The notes beneath the pieces were generated by a model. That model did not search any database. It was not told the DNA's origin and was given only the letters and a program-made list of their open reading frames with translations. Shown here piece by piece: positions 31,784-42,621 of a stretch of DNA of 64,000 nt. The position numbers were made by a program, and so were the translations under genes. How positions within the stretch are numbered: the first letter of the stretch is position 1; each line of letters opens with the position of its first letter. Source of the DNA: Phytophthora sp. 'mugwort' (lineage: Eukaryota > Oomycota > Peronosporomycetes > Peronosporales > Peronosporaceae); assembly GCA_033558025.1 (NCBI GenBank), contig JAUCEF010000007.1, positions 4,526,001-4,590,000 of the forward strand, in the 5' to 3' direction.

Positions 31784-32762
31784 TTGGAGTAGCTTCATCG
31801 CGACCGCGATAAATGGTCGGTCTCGACTCTCTGGTTCGTGGGTATGATATCAGCACCTCCACCCAGCCACTGGTTTCCATCTACACTACTGGATACGAGG
31901 ATGTAGCTCGTGCCGTCTTATATAGCGGCAAAATCTTCACCAGCAAAAAAGCGAAAAATTCGGCGGGAAATCTTGCAGCAATCTGATCACGGTGTAGTTG
32001 ACATTCCATATGGGATCACGTGTATCTAGGAGCTCCTAAAATGCGGTTCAGACCCGAGCAGAAGTACCCGGTCAGCAGCTCCAAAGAGTTAGGTGAGAAA
32101 AGGCACGACGTCGCCAGCTGAGTTCTTCACCCAATTTTCGAGACTTTTCAAACGATATGAGCTCTGGATCAACCTTATAAATGGATATGATGCGCTGTTA
32201 CCAGTATTGAAAATTTTGCCGTTTCTGGGCTGCAAATAGAAAGCAAACATACATTGTGATGTGATTGGACAAATATACGTGATTTCCTCAAAAGTCGATA
32301 GTGGCTGCTTGAAAAGGAGAGGGTGACAGTCACATTGAAACGACCAACGGAGGAGAGCGGTTGCGAGCGCGCGTAGCCAAACCAAACCCGCGCGGGGTGC
32401 CCGCGAATCAGGGCCGCTCGGTATTTGCGGAGGCGGGCCGAGCGCCAAGCTCTCCAGCGAGCTGAGCACTGTAGCAGGCCGAACTTAGAATATTTTTCTC
32501 CCAGGAGCGCAGCGACTGCCTTTGCGAAGCAAGCCCAAGACCGCGATGGCATCAGTCCGCGGGAGGGCTAGGGGTAAATGGAGATCGGAGAGAGTTTCAA
32601 CCAATATGTGTCGTGGCGCGAGTGTGGCAGCTTCTGTCAACGACCATAATAATCATGGTCGCTTTATCGCTTTATCAATTATTGATACAACGTTTTGGTC
32701 AATACGAGCCCTTTCCATTTCACCCATAATTGTATTGGCGTTATTTACGTCTACACACCATC
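31784..32762. other. Intergenic; likely promoter of MIT-like gene at its right end
   Basis: Begins with the last traces of the Myb pseudogene. The remainder shows no supported gene on either strand. The last 200 nt are the probable promoter and leader of the gene at 32763. Confidence 0.5.
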
Positions 32763-33887
32763 ATGGCATCGGCGAGTCTGCGCTTCCAGGGCCTCGGGTG
32801 GCTGTTGCTGGAGCCCAAGACGGCGTTTTACTCTCCGCGCTACAGCCAGGACTCTATATGTGTGCGCCGCCAAGTGCTGCCCTTCTGGACGCAGCCCCAA
32901 CTCGTGCTGCAAGTGGGTTTAACCGAGTATTTGGTACTCAGTGCCCGGCCTGAGGACGCCTGTAGGCGCAGCGGCGACCCAAAGGAGACCAAAAAGCTGC
33001 TACAGCTTACGGTGCGGCCACTGGATGACGTTAGACGCGCACAATTGTACCAAACTGCAGCTCGCGCCCAAGTGCTCGAGGTTTTCGTGGACGTGGAGCA
33101 CACGCGCGAGCGGCTGCTGCGCTGTCTTCGTGGACAAGACTTGGAGAAGGATGTGGATCCGACAGGGAAGAGGCTACTGGACGACGCATTTATGACGCTG
33201 GAGAGAGCGCAGCAAGGCCAAGACAGTGAGACGGCTATTGAGCTTTACGAGGAGGCGGAGAGGGGTTTCTGGAAGGCTGAGCGTCTGCTGACAGACGACA
33301 GATCGAGAGAGCTGGTAAGAGCGAGGAGGAGGGACCTGCAGAATACTATCAGGAAGCTGGAGAAGGAGGTGAAGAAGACTGTTAATGTGACGCAGAATTC
33401 GCTACCTGTTGCTCCTGTTGTGCCCCAACCACAAGCGGAAGTTGTGGCAGCGCCCCCACCGATGGATATCAGAGCGAGGTTGGAGGAGTTGCGACGGTTT
33501 GCTGCGCTTTCGGATGCTCATGCTCACCAGGATAATAGGACGGATCCGGCGGCGAGATTGGCTGCACTGAAGAACGAGAAGGTTGGGGCTGCACCTATAG
33601 TGGACGATTTAGTGGAGAGGCTGCGGCGGCTAAAGGGAGAAAGTGGGTCGTCTAAATCTGTGTCCTTAGTTAGAGAGAATGATTTGGAGCGGAAAAGTGC
33701 GGTCGATCGCATTATTGAACAGGTGACGGATGAGATTGCGCTGGGTATTGAGGATAATGAAATCGAGGACGAAGATTTGGAGGAAAGTGACAGCAAGAGC
33801 GGAAGTGCGAGCTCCATTAACTCTAGTATCGGCAGCAATAAAAGCAAGACGGAGAATAGTGGAGGCTTTAGTAGAATGAAGAAGTGA
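32763..33887 (+). CDS. MIT-domain-like protein, 374 aa
   Basis: The ATG in ACCATCATGGC (32763) is preferred over an upstream ATG at 32730. Residues 1-125 form a compact, mixed domain I do not recognise. Residues about 135-203 look like a three-helix MIT (microtubule interacting and trafficking) bundle: DDAFMTLERAQQGQDSETAI, ELYEEAERGFWKAERLL, then a long basic helix RARRRDLQNTIRKLEKEVK. MIT domains bind ESCRT-III tails. Residues 205 onward are disordered with short helices such as IRARLEELRRFAAL and VDDLVERLRRLKGE, then acidic and Ser-rich to the end. The MIT call is by pattern and moderate. Confidence 0.6.
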   Translation: MASASLRFQGLGWLLLEPKTAFYSPRYSQDSICVRRQVLPFWTQPQLVLQVGLTEYLVLSARPEDACRRSGDPKETKKLLQLTVRPLDDVRRAQLYQTAARAQVLEVFVDVEHTRERLLRCLRGQDLEKDVDPTGKRLLDDAFMTLERAQQGQDSETAIELYEEAERGFWKAERLLTDDRSRELVRARRRDLQNTIRKLEKEVKKTVNVTQNSLPVAPVVPQPQAEVVAAPPPMDIRARLEELRRFAALSDAHAHQDNRTDPAARLAALKNEKVGAAPIVDDLVERLRRLKGESGSSKSVSLVRENDLERKSAVDRIIEQVTDEIALGIEDNEIEDEDLEESDSKSGSASSINSSIGSNKSKTENSGGFSRMKK

Positions 33888-34027
33888 ATTTTTTTTACTG
33901 GTGAGATGGAGAGTCGAAGCCGTTGGTGACCACTAAAAATACGGTAAGAAGTGGGGTGAAAGTGTAATCTGTCTGGGTATTATTCCTTTCTCCTCGTGAT
34001 ATCGTGGCATACGCATAGTAGCCTAGA

Positions 34028-35489
34028 ATGGAACATGCCGTCCGTCTAGACGGCGAAAGACTGCTGGGTGTGCTCGAATCGACAGTCCAGGATCTCGAGC
34101 TGCTTGCTACACTTCCGGATAAAATGCCTACCAGCGGTGACTTTCAACCTGCTGTTCGAGGTGCCCTGAATCGTCAGGTGAAGTTTTGCTACGTTGTTGC
34201 GACGCATACTAAATGGTAATTTACCTGTACGATATCGGCACTGATACTTCCTTACTTCCTTTCAATATGCAGTCGGGTATCGAAGCTGGTCTCCTGCATT
34301 TCATAGCGCAGCAAAATAATGGCCAAAATGACGAGAGACCGGAGACTGAAGAAGATGGCGACTCTGATGTTGATGAAGAAGAATCACAGCATCACAATGA
34401 AGCGGCTTCGCTCGTCTCCGGACCTGCTGCTGTTCGATTATTCTCGAAGAGTTTGCATGAGCTGCTACAGCGCTTGAAGGTACGCGCCAGCAGTGATCAA
34501 GTAGCATATTGTGATGTAGAAAATACATATTGTGCTAACATGTTGCTTCTAACGCTAACATCCGGTAGGAGGATCGCACAGCCCGAGGTTTGCTGCGGAA
34601 ACTCAGTGCAACAAGTGTGTCACCAGCAATGTCACGACTCACACAGGTCTGGATGCAGCTGATTATCAATACAGATGCAGCGCTGTCCACGAGCTTTGAG
34701 CAGGACGAGCGCGTCGCTTTGAGTCTTCGTGACAGTATGCTGAGATTACGCGAGGCCGAAGATGACCGGGACCAGGTGGCTTTCGAGCTCGTTCAAGCCC
34801 GTGAAGCTCGCAGAACTATGTCAGACAAGTTCACAGCTCAGCGTTCTCGGCTGGAAGCTCAACTTCGTGATACGAAACGTGCTGCTGATGACATTCTAGG
34901 ACCCACAGCGCGAGGCCGAGAAGAGCATCTACAAGCAGCGCTGTCCAGCTTCGAGACGCAGAATTCCAATGCACAGGAGCAAGTCGAAGCGATTCAACGT
35001 ACGATAGCACGAGTGACGCAGGTCAGCCAACAAGCGGAGACCGATGAACGCAAGCACACACAGCACGCGACGACCGAGCTGCATGAGCTCATTGGGCGCT
35101 ATGATGCCGACATGGAAAAGGTGGATGCTGAGATCGATAAGGAACGCGCTGAGCTGGCTCGCCTTGACGCTGCGAATGACAAGTTTGCAGCATACTTCGT
35201 TCGCATCGACAAAAATCACCGGAATATGATCGAAGAGCAGCGGGCGATCGATCTCGCAGAGCGACTTCGCCGCAACCGTGAAGCAAATCTGTTCGGCTTC
35301 ATTCTTAAGATTCAGGCTCTGGTGCGAGGATTCCTCACACGAAAGCGCCTGCGATTGGAAGCCCAACGCAAGAAGCGCAGGACAAAGAGAGGTAAAAAGG
35401 GGACAAAAAGCAAGAAGAAGAGGACGAGCAAGAGTCCTAAGCAAAGGATCAAGAAGTCAAGCGTCAAGGTTCGTACCAAGAAGACCTGA
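34028..35489 (+). CDS. DRC10: Dynein regulatory complex protein 10 (IQ motif)
   Basis: Three exons: 34028-34177, 34273-34479 and 34569-35489, with GT-AG introns of 95 and 89 nt in phase 0, giving 425 aa. It resembles IQCD/DRC10 of the nexin-dynein regulatory complex, which links doublet microtubules in motile flagella. Matching features are an N-terminal helical part with VLESTVQDLELLATLP, a segment LRKLSATSVSPAMSRL like the human LSPLMQQIK region, a long coiled coil with GRYDADMEKVDAEIDKERAE, one IQ motif (ILKIQALVRGFLTRKRLR, about 364-381) for calmodulin, and a Lys/Arg-rich end. DRC9 also has an IQ motif and is the alternative. It converges with the LRR gene 39 nt away. Confidence 0.75.
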
Positions 35490-35528
35490 CAAGAGTCTGT
35501 CTTGGCGTTAAGTATCATTCGCCTGGAG

Positions 35529-36934
35529 CTACTTCTTCTTCTTCTTGCCTCCACCCTTTTTCTTCTTTTTCTTCTTGTCCATCTCAACTTTCGCCGCGAA
35601 TTCTGCTGCCTTGCGAGCTGCAGTCTGCCGCTGTCGATCCTCCTCGAACTGGAGCCCTCGCTGTCGTTCCTCTTCAAGCAGCGCGCGATCCTGTTCGCGT
35701 TCCAGCTTGCGCTTCTCCATCCATTCTTCCTGCGCATAAGCAATATACCCAAACAGTTCAGTGCTACAGAATTCGACAAGCTCTCACTAACGCTTGTGAC
35801 CTCCAACGTACATCTTCCTGTCTTTTCGCCATCTTGGCCTGCCGCTCGCGCTCTCTGTCCGCAGCTTTCCTCTGCGCTTCTCGGAACTTCAGCTGCTGCA
35901 CTTGATGCTCCTCAAACAACACGCGGTTTTTTTTAAGCTGCACATCGAGAGAGACGGCGTCTGACGTGGCGATGCGGTTGTTTCCCACATCTAAGCACAC
36001 CAACGTCGTGTTGCGACCAAGACCCAATGCCAACTGTTTGCCACCTTCCCCACCGAGTCGTGTGCGCCAAAGGTTCAACGTGCGCAGCGTCTTGTTCTTC
36101 CCAAGCATGTTGCCCAATGCTGTGACACCGGAAAAGTCCCTCTCTTCATCCGTCAACGGGTTGCTCTCCAGGTTCAGGTACTCGAGGCTTTCGTTAGTGC
36201 TTAAAGCTTCAGCGACGTCTTTCGCTGCTAGTGGACCTAAGCAATTGCTCTCAAGCTCCAGACGGCGAAGTGACGTGTTGCGCTTAAGAAGCAACGCCAG
36301 CCATTTGCCCGTCGCATCGTCGAGTGCATTACGGCTGAGATTGAGCGATCGCAACGAGTGCGTGAATGCCAGCGTCTTGCAAAGTGCTCGAGCACCGATA
36401 CTGCTCACACGCAAGTCTGCATGCTTCGGAGTCTCGTCTTCCTTGGCGAGGCCCAACCATACCTCTAGCTGTGGGTTCTTGGCGATCTCCTCGACTTCTT
36501 CACGCAGTTCTTTTTCACGCTCCAACCTGCGTCGATGAACAGTCTCGCGGAGATAACTCTTAGCAGCAAATTGAACCTTCTGTTGCATACGGGACTCTTT
36601 CTCGGACACATGTTCACGATTGAACTCCTCCTGCAGTCGGGCTGCGTCGTCATTGTAAAAACCTTTTGGTTGTATGCCTCGATCGATCATCTACACACAC
36701 AACATCGTCAGTGCTCAGTTTCCCTTACTGCAATTCAATAAGGGATTGTACCTCACGACGGATCTCGTTCTGTGCCAGGGCAAAGGCATCAGGAGGTGTG
36801 CTGTCGTCGGGGGCCACACGCGCCATGATGGCATCACGATCCGCAGCAGACAGCCGCGAGATATCGATGTCGCTATCGTCGTCCAGAGCCGGCTCCTTGC
36901 CACCCACGCCAAGCCCAGACGAAAGGTCCAGCAT
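35529..36934 (-). CDS. Leucine-rich repeat protein with coiled coils
   Basis: Three exons on the minus strand: 36934-36752, 36690-35812 and 35729-35529, joined by GT-AG introns of 61 and 82 nt in phase 0, giving 420 aa. The start ATG at 36934 is the first after an in-frame stop. Residues 62-140 are a charged helix. About 155-315 contain four to five ribonuclease-inhibitor-type LRRs (LRSLNLSRNALDD, LRRLELESNCLGPL, LEYLNLESNPL, LRTLNLWRTRLGG, LVCLDVGNNRI). A second coiled coil follows, and a tail of Lys and Gly ends the protein. The architecture suits a flagellar or cytoskeletal LRR protein, an inference strengthened by the DRC10 neighbour. Confidence 0.7.
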
Positions 36935-37135
36935 CTTGGACGCTTTCACAATGCGACTTTCTACGGGTCTTTTACCGAGCAAGTGTTCCTCTGCAGTCGA
37001 CCCGACCCTTCAATGCGAGATACCTACAAACAAACACCACCACGACAACAAAAACAAACAAGTACAGCAAAACGTATTTGTAGACAGTTCTCACCAGCTG
37101 ACACCTGCAGCGTCTGCTTCCGGTCACTAACTCTT

Positions 37136-39124
37136 CTATCTATCTTCCATTTCTGTTGACACGGAAGTCTCTTCCTCCGCCTTTGCAGTTTCCTCCTCGT
37201 GGGTACTACTAGCAGGCTTGGACATCAAATACTCCGTTGACGGCCGGGTAGACGGCGGAGGCGGAATCTCCTCCGTTGCGTCAACGGCAGTAGCTACAGC
37301 TTCACTTTCGATGAGGTTGGACGCATCCTCGTCCTCAGTAGGGCCCTGGCCAAACTCGTTTGTGCGCTTGGCATCCACCGGGTACTTCCAGCGCTGGTAA
37401 AGGTAGATGAAGAAGACGAGGTCGTCCCGGAAGCAACTCAGGCGGTGCATCCACGGCATCTTGATCACGAAAGCAAACAAATCATCGATGAACGTGTTCA
37501 ACGACTTGTACACCATAGCACGCCACGGCAAGTGCGCCACCGACTTGAGCTTGTAGTTAATGTATAACTGAGGTGTCATCATGATGAAGCCGAATGCATA
37601 CACGAAGCTGGTCAGGCTTGATATCACCCACGAGTACCAGCTCTTGTGCACGCCATACACAAGAGTATAGGCAGCCTGGCCGACAATCAGCGGGTACAGA
37701 ACGTACGACAAGTGAGCCACAGCCACACGGTCATGCTCAGCAGTCGGCGAATCTTCGTAGCTCTCCACCCCCGACACAATGAGCTTGTTGTTAGCATCAC
37801 GCGAGAAGACGACCGCCTTCTTGATTTTCCACATTTCAATGACGAGACCAATGCCCGATTGCACAAGAATCAGCCACGACGTGTCGTTGTCCATCAGGTA
37901 TAAGAAGATCACGAGATGGAAGAACGTATTGAGCCCGATGGTACGCAGCGACAAGCCCGCCAGCGACTTCTGGTTCTTCCAGAAGCTTACGTCGTTCTTA
38001 AAAGCCAAGAAATCGAAGAGCGAGTGCAGAAGCGACACCACCATGGTCACAGCCAGCAGGTACGGGTTCGTCTCAATGAACATACTCTTCATGTTGTCTG
38101 TGTCGCGTCTCGAGGATGCGCCAGTCGCCTCCTGGTTACGGAAGTTCTGCTCCATCTGCGTGTACAGCGCGTACTTGTACATCGGCAGCGGGTAGAAGGA
38201 GATCTCTAGTGGTAAGGCCGTCAGCGTGTCGTTTACAGGGATCAAGTGCTCCTCCAGCAGCCAGAACTCGTTCAAATAGAGCACGGGCGAGTACAGTCCC
38301 ACCTCCTTGTCAATATTCATCTCTGTCGACGCGAAGGGCGGAGGTGGCTGCCTGTCCGAGTAAGTTGTGTGGTCCAGCACCACGTTCACGACCATCAAGG
38401 GTTTCCACATAGAAATGTACACGTCCGAGTCGGTATTGGCCAGCTGCTGGGTCTCCTCCTCGGCCGCGGCGTCCTGCTCTTCCTCAGTCGCGCGCGTCTC
38501 CAGCAAGTTGCGTTTCTTGACGACTTTGGGTGGTGGGCGGAAAACCGTAAGCTCCACCGAATTGTGAATGGATCCCATGGAGTCGTACGTGCTGTCCGCT
38601 GGGTTGGGTGAGCAGCCATCCTTGGTCAAGAACACATGCGCGTACAGCGAGCCGTTGGAGAGCAGGTAATCGTCCACTGACACGTTCATCTCGCGGATCC
38701 AGACACCATCCTCGCGCTCGACGTTGGGCGTGTTGTCGTATGCGAGCGCGTCCTCGAACCACCGCAGCGCCTCCTGTTCCCTCTCCACTGCGGCGGCATC
38801 CGCAGCGTCGGCAAAGAAGAAGCGCTCAGCAGGAGTGACATACACTCTGAGGTTAATCGGATCGCCCAGGTGGAACGAATTGCGCAAAAGTTGCATTTGT
38901 TTCTGGGGGTGGAGGCCACTATTCGAGTTGTCCGCGTTCTTGGTGATCGCGTCCTGCACAACGGCGGGGGTCTGGCGGGATGGCTGCGGAGCGAACATCT
39001 TCATGACGGATGTGATGGCGTAGTAGATGCACAACATGCGCAGCATGGGCCACAGGCGATCCATGTAGCTCTGCTGTGCGGGCTGTGCGGGCGCCGTGGC
39101 GTCGGCGGGGGCAGTATCGGCCAT
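37136..39124 (-). CDS. CLPTM1: CLPTM1-family membrane protein
   Basis: A 662-aa intronless protein of the CLPTM1/cleft lip and palate transmembrane family. It has an N-terminal TM-like helix (MLRMLCIYYAITSVMKMF), a large luminal or extracellular region with YLNEFWLLEEHLIPVND, then five or so membrane segments from about residue 355 (LLAVTMVVSLLHSLFDFLAF onward). The family signature is FIDDLFAFVIKMPWMHRL followed by CFRDDLVFFIYLYQRWKYPV. An acidic, disordered tail of about 75 residues closes it. Animal relatives retain or scramble cargo in the ER; CLPTM1L flips GlcN-PI for GPI synthesis. Which activity applies here is not shown. Confidence 0.9.
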   Translation of the reverse strand: MADTAPADATAPAQPAQQSYMDRLWPMLRMLCIYYAITSVMKMFAPQPSRQTPAVVQDAITKNADNSNSGLHPQKQMQLLRNSFHLGDPINLRVYVTPAERFFFADAADAAAVEREQEALRWFEDALAYDNTPNVEREDGVWIREMNVSVDDYLLSNGSLYAHVFLTKDGCSPNPADSTYDSMGSIHNSVELTVFRPPPKVVKKRNLLETRATEEEQDAAAEEETQQLANTDSDVYISMWKPLMVVNVVLDHTTYSDRQPPPPFASTEMNIDKEVGLYSPVLYLNEFWLLEEHLIPVNDTLTALPLEISFYPLPMYKYALYTQMEQNFRNQEATGASSRRDTDNMKSMFIETNPYLLAVTMVVSLLHSLFDFLAFKNDVSFWKNQKSLAGLSLRTIGLNTFFHLVIFLYLMDNDTSWLILVQSGIGLVIEMWKIKKAVVFSRDANNKLIVSGVESYEDSPTAEHDRVAVAHLSYVLYPLIVGQAAYTLVYGVHKSWYSWVISSLTSFVYAFGFIMMTPQLYINYKLKSVAHLPWRAMVYKSLNTFIDDLFAFVIKMPWMHRLSCFRDDLVFFIYLYQRWKYPVDAKRTNEFGQGPTEDEDASNLIESEAVATAVDATEEIPPPPSTRPSTEYLMSKPASSTHEEETAKAEEETSVSTEMEDR

Positions 39125-39588
39125 CTCGAGTGCGGTCTAGTCAATGTTTCCCTTTTGACGTCAAAGGGGGAAAGCAGCGACATACAAAACCCAAGTGGAT
39201 TGAGTGACGGATTTTTGACCAATCATTGGGACTCACGTTTAATGACGTACACCACTTCAACGTGATGTGGAGACAGGCGAGGCGAATATGAAGGCTTATG
39301 TTTGTTAAGACGCGACAATACGCGCAAAAGGGGTATAAAGGCTAAAGCTACTCACATACTAGGCATTAACACCACTACGGGAGGACAGCGCGACACGAAT
39401 CCCCTAGTCAAAGCCGCCACTGCTTCGAAAGACAGCAACGCCAAGCCGCCAAATCTAAGTCGAGGGGTGGCTGCTCGGTTGCTCACTTGTTTGTACAGGC
39501 CCTGCGTAGTCGCCAGTCTGCCTTCCCGTTTGCCAGCCAACGATTCTGCTCGGACTCCTACCGTTGCTGCTGCTACAACTTCACGGGA
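39125..39588. other. Intergenic; promoter of CLPTM1 and 3' end of PDZ gene
   Basis: 464 nt between two minus-strand genes. A plus-strand frame (39302-39592) is Ala/Thr-rich and unsupported. No repeats seen. Confidence 0.5.
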
Positions 39589-42500
39589 TTAGATCCACAC
39601 GCCTTCATCTTCCTCTTCCTCCTCCTCCTCCCCTGAGTCTGAGTCCGAATCCGATTCCGAGTCGTCCTGCGGGTGCAGGCGGTCCACCATGGACATGCGC
39701 TCCTCCGCCTGACTCGTTAGTTTCTTAAATAAACTAATCTGCTCCTCGCTCAGGCCGTCACTGGCCTCGTCATCGTCATCGTCTCCGGACATGCTAATAG
39801 ACATTCGCGCACGCTCGATGACGCTGTGAGCCTCGTCCAACTGCCGCGCCAAAGCGAAGTTCTTCTCTTCCACCTCGCGAAGCACGTCCTCCTCATCACT
39901 CATATGCATCTGGTCTTCAGCCTCCTCATCCGAGTTCACGTCAGCATAGTCGTTGCCACCAGCCGAAGATGCGGTGGCGTCAGCAGTCGTAGTTGAAGAG
40001 CCAGGAGCATTCATTGTAATCGTCGAAGCCGCGACTGCTGCAGTTGCCCCAACCGCTGCCGCTGCTGCCACTTCGTGGTGATGGTTAGTCACAGGAGACG
40101 ACATCGGCTCTGGCGAAGTAACGGGCGATATTGACACCGGCACAGGAGGTGGCAAGGTCGAGTCTGCGCTAATCGAGCGGCTTAACGCCAACGGTGTGTC
40201 AACCACAGGTGATGCCGACTTCGACTTTGTGGGGCTACCGTGCCCATTTCTGAACTCCGTATCGTGGTTGGCCAGCAAATTGCCCATTGATGAAAACGGA
40301 GTCATGCCAGGATTCGGACTCTCGCTAGCAGCCTCAGCCATGGTACGCGCACGTTGAGCGCTCAGCTTCTTAGCCAAACCGAGATTGCCCTCTGCGCGAG
40401 CGCGCTCTTCTTCTTCGAGCAGCGCCTGAGCAAGCTCCTCCAGACCACGACGCTCGCGCCGAGATCGATCCGTGTTGCTCTTGTGCGGTCTCTCAGGCAT
40501 CATTGATCCTGAGCGACGTAGCTCTTTAATTTCCATCAGCTTGCGCTCCGCTTCCACGCGCGCCTTCTGCTCTTCAGCCTCACGGTCTTCGATGGTCATC
40601 CGACTTACAGAACGAGGTGGCACATCATGCAAAGATGTAGGCGTAGTCTCCTCCTCTTCTACCTCCACTGGAACAGGCGGGTAAGGAGGGGCTGCCTCAG
40701 TACGTTCCTCTATCGCTGGTGATTCGGGCACCAGCACTAACGCTGGAGCTGATGCCCCGGACTCCACAATAGGTGATGAAGTTTCATGGGCCGGAGCAGA
40801 TCCAGAAAGGATAAGGAATTTGTCCCAGCAGTCCTTGCAGTAATACTCACCATCATTATCCATGTCCAGCTTGGACTCGTTCTCTGTCGTACCGCACTCG
40901 GCACAAAACTTCGCCGTCGGAACAACAACCGGAATACTCATCACGTTCTGCAAGTCGTCCATAATCTTTTGAACGTGCTCGTTTTCCTCAATCACAGGCG
41001 GCACAATATCCACATCACTGTACGAGTCGCGCTTGAAGCCCGAAATCACACCAGCCAGCTCGTGAATCACATTGTTCTGCCGCTTCACCACCTCTTCAGG
41101 CTTGTGCCGCACTGCTAACGCCAACACACGCTCGCGCGATTGCGCTTCAAGGATTTCTTCGTACTTCTTCGCCTGGTTCTTTACCTTTTCCAATGCCTCC
41201 TGCAGCACCTTAGCCTCCTGTTCCGCACGCGACAGTGCCTCCTTTGCTGGAGTATTGCGCTCAGCCTTCGCCTGGTTCGTAATGCAGAGCTTCGCCTGCA
41301 CCCGCAACAAATGCGCCTCCTTCGAGCCTTCTTCAATAGCAGTAATAGGAATACCAGCAAAAATGGCGTGATCCAAGTCCGATCCTTGCGACGCTGCCAC
41401 CAGTTCACGTGCCACATCCAGCGGAATACGTTTCTTCCGCTTTTGTCGTTCACGGTCAGAGCGGTCGTGATCGGAGCGGTCGGTCCGCGAAGTCCTGAGA
41501 GGCGGCGGGGGTGGTCCTATAGGCTCTGGGGGAGAACCGTTTTGGTCGTACAAAGGAACGTGCTGGCGACTCGCAATACTTACCACTTCGCGTTGTGTGC
41601 CCGGGTTTGAGCGCACTGACGTCACGGACGCCACCGACATCATCGAGTCGCGGCGCGTTTTGCCTGGCCGGAAGCGCAGCACTGCCGGCTTCGGCGAGTG
41701 CTTGAGCATACGCAGAGTATCCTGATACGCTTCACCATCCACCTGCGTACCGTTTACTGACACGAGCTCGTCCCCCACCTGAGCATTCTGCAGACCGCTT
41801 GCGGTGCCTTTTCCTGTGAGCTTACTGAGAACAGGAACATCGCGGTATCCAGGCTTCAGCTTAAGACCGAGGTCGCCTTCACGCCAGACTATGTCATACG
41901 ATCCAATATCGCTCGGAATACCACTAACACTGCGACTGCCTACAGGAGATTCCTGCGACGACCTTTTGCGCGAGATACGGCGGCCCATACGCTTGAACTT
42001 GAGGACCGCTGGCTTGCGAATTGTCTTCAGCAGCGAAATCGTGCTGCGGAAGCCCAGCGACTTGGTCTCCTGGCCGTTCACCGCTACTAGAATGTCCCCC
42101 ACTGTTGCTCGCTCCATGCCGGTGCCGGCACCTTTCCCTGTGATCTTGCGGATACAAGGCACGTGGCAGTCGTCATCATCGGGGCGGAGGATCATGCCTA
42201 ATGGGCCTTCAGTCCACACCACCGTGTACTGCTCGCGTCTTCGCGTGGTGCTGCTGGCATTCGAAGGGGACTTGCCCGATTCGGACCACGTCGTGCCCGT
42301 GGAGCCGCGGCTGCGGCGCGAGCCACTGCGCGACGGGTCGCGATAGGCGCTGGGTCCGGCTGTAATGGCACGTGGTACGCGGAACCGCAGCGTGGCTGGA
42401 CGCGGAATCTTCTGCAGCGTCTCAACCACGTGGTCGTAGCCTTGACGGGCCGTGTCCATGCCGTTGATGCTCACAAGCATGTGGCCCACGGCCACCTTGG

Positions 42501-42621
42501 CAAGCGCCGCGGCCGAGTCCTGCCGCGTGATACGGCCCACCACAGGCGGCATGTCCTCTCCCAAGTCAGGGCGGAGAGTCAGCCCAAGCGGGCCATCGCC
42601 CCAAGTCACCTCATACTCCAT
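39589..42621 (-). CDS. Three-PDZ-like scaffold with CxxC zinc site and acidic tail
   Basis: A 1010-aa intronless protein. Three PDZ-like repeats occupy residues about 2-82, 131-211 and 241-318. Each starts W-x-(D/E)-G-(P/D)-L-G-(L/M), has an R-K/R-I/L-T-G/R-G/D-A turn, then (V/H)-G-(D/H)-x-L-V-(S/A)-(V/I)-N-G and ends with KPA-LRF. The canonical carboxylate-binding GLGF loop is L-G-L-x-L. A coiled coil covers about 455-500. A compact C-x2-C-x18-C-x2-C site (C573, C576, C595, C598: FCAECG, YYCKDCWDKF) suggests one zinc. The rest is low-complexity, Pro/Ser/Ala-rich, with a second coiled coil near 690-780 and a Glu/Asp tail. A cytosolic scaffold is likely; partners are unknown. Confidence 0.75.
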   Translation of the reverse strand: MEYEVTWGDGPLGLTLRPDLGEDMPPVVGRITRQDSAAALAKVAVGHMLVSINGMDTARQGYDHVVETLQKIPRPATLRFRVPRAITAGPSAYRDPSRSGSRRSRGSTGTTWSESGKSPSNASSTTRRREQYTVVWTEGPLGMILRPDDDDCHVPCIRKITGKGAGTGMERATVGDILVAVNGQETKSLGFRSTISLLKTIRKPAVLKFKRMGRRISRKRSSQESPVGSRSVSGIPSDIGSYDIVWREGDLGLKLKPGYRDVPVLSKLTGKGTASGLQNAQVGDELVSVNGTQVDGEAYQDTLRMLKHSPKPAVLRFRPGKTRRDSMMSVASVTSVRSNPGTQREVVSIASRQHVPLYDQNGSPPEPIGPPPPPLRTSRTDRSDHDRSDRERQKRKKRIPLDVARELVAASQGSDLDHAIFAGIPITAIEEGSKEAHLLRVQAKLCITNQAKAERNTPAKEALSRAEQEAKVLQEALEKVKNQAKKYEEILEAQSRERVLALAVRHKPEEVVKRQNNVIHELAGVISGFKRDSYSDVDIVPPVIEENEHVQKIMDDLQNVMSIPVVVPTAKFCAECGTTENESKLDMDNDGEYYCKDCWDKFLILSGSAPAHETSSPIVESGASAPALVLVPESPAIEERTEAAPPYPPVPVEVEEEETTPTSLHDVPPRSVSRMTIEDREAEEQKARVEAERKLMEIKELRRSGSMMPERPHKSNTDRSRRERRGLEELAQALLEEEERARAEGNLGLAKKLSAQRARTMAEAASESPNPGMTPFSSMGNLLANHDTEFRNGHGSPTKSKSASPVVDTPLALSRSISADSTLPPPVPVSISPVTSPEPMSSPVTNHHHEVAAAAAVGATAAVAASTITMNAPGSSTTTADATASSAGGNDYADVNSDEEAEDQMHMSDEEDVLREVEEKNFALARQLDEAHSVIERARMSISMSGDDDDDEASDGLSEEQISLFKKLTSQAEERMSMVDRLHPQDDSESDSDSDSGEEEEEEEDEGVWI

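Noticed and set aside
41804..42346. A 180-codon plus-strand frame
   Set aside because: Exact antisense of the PDZ repeats, a shadow of codon bias.
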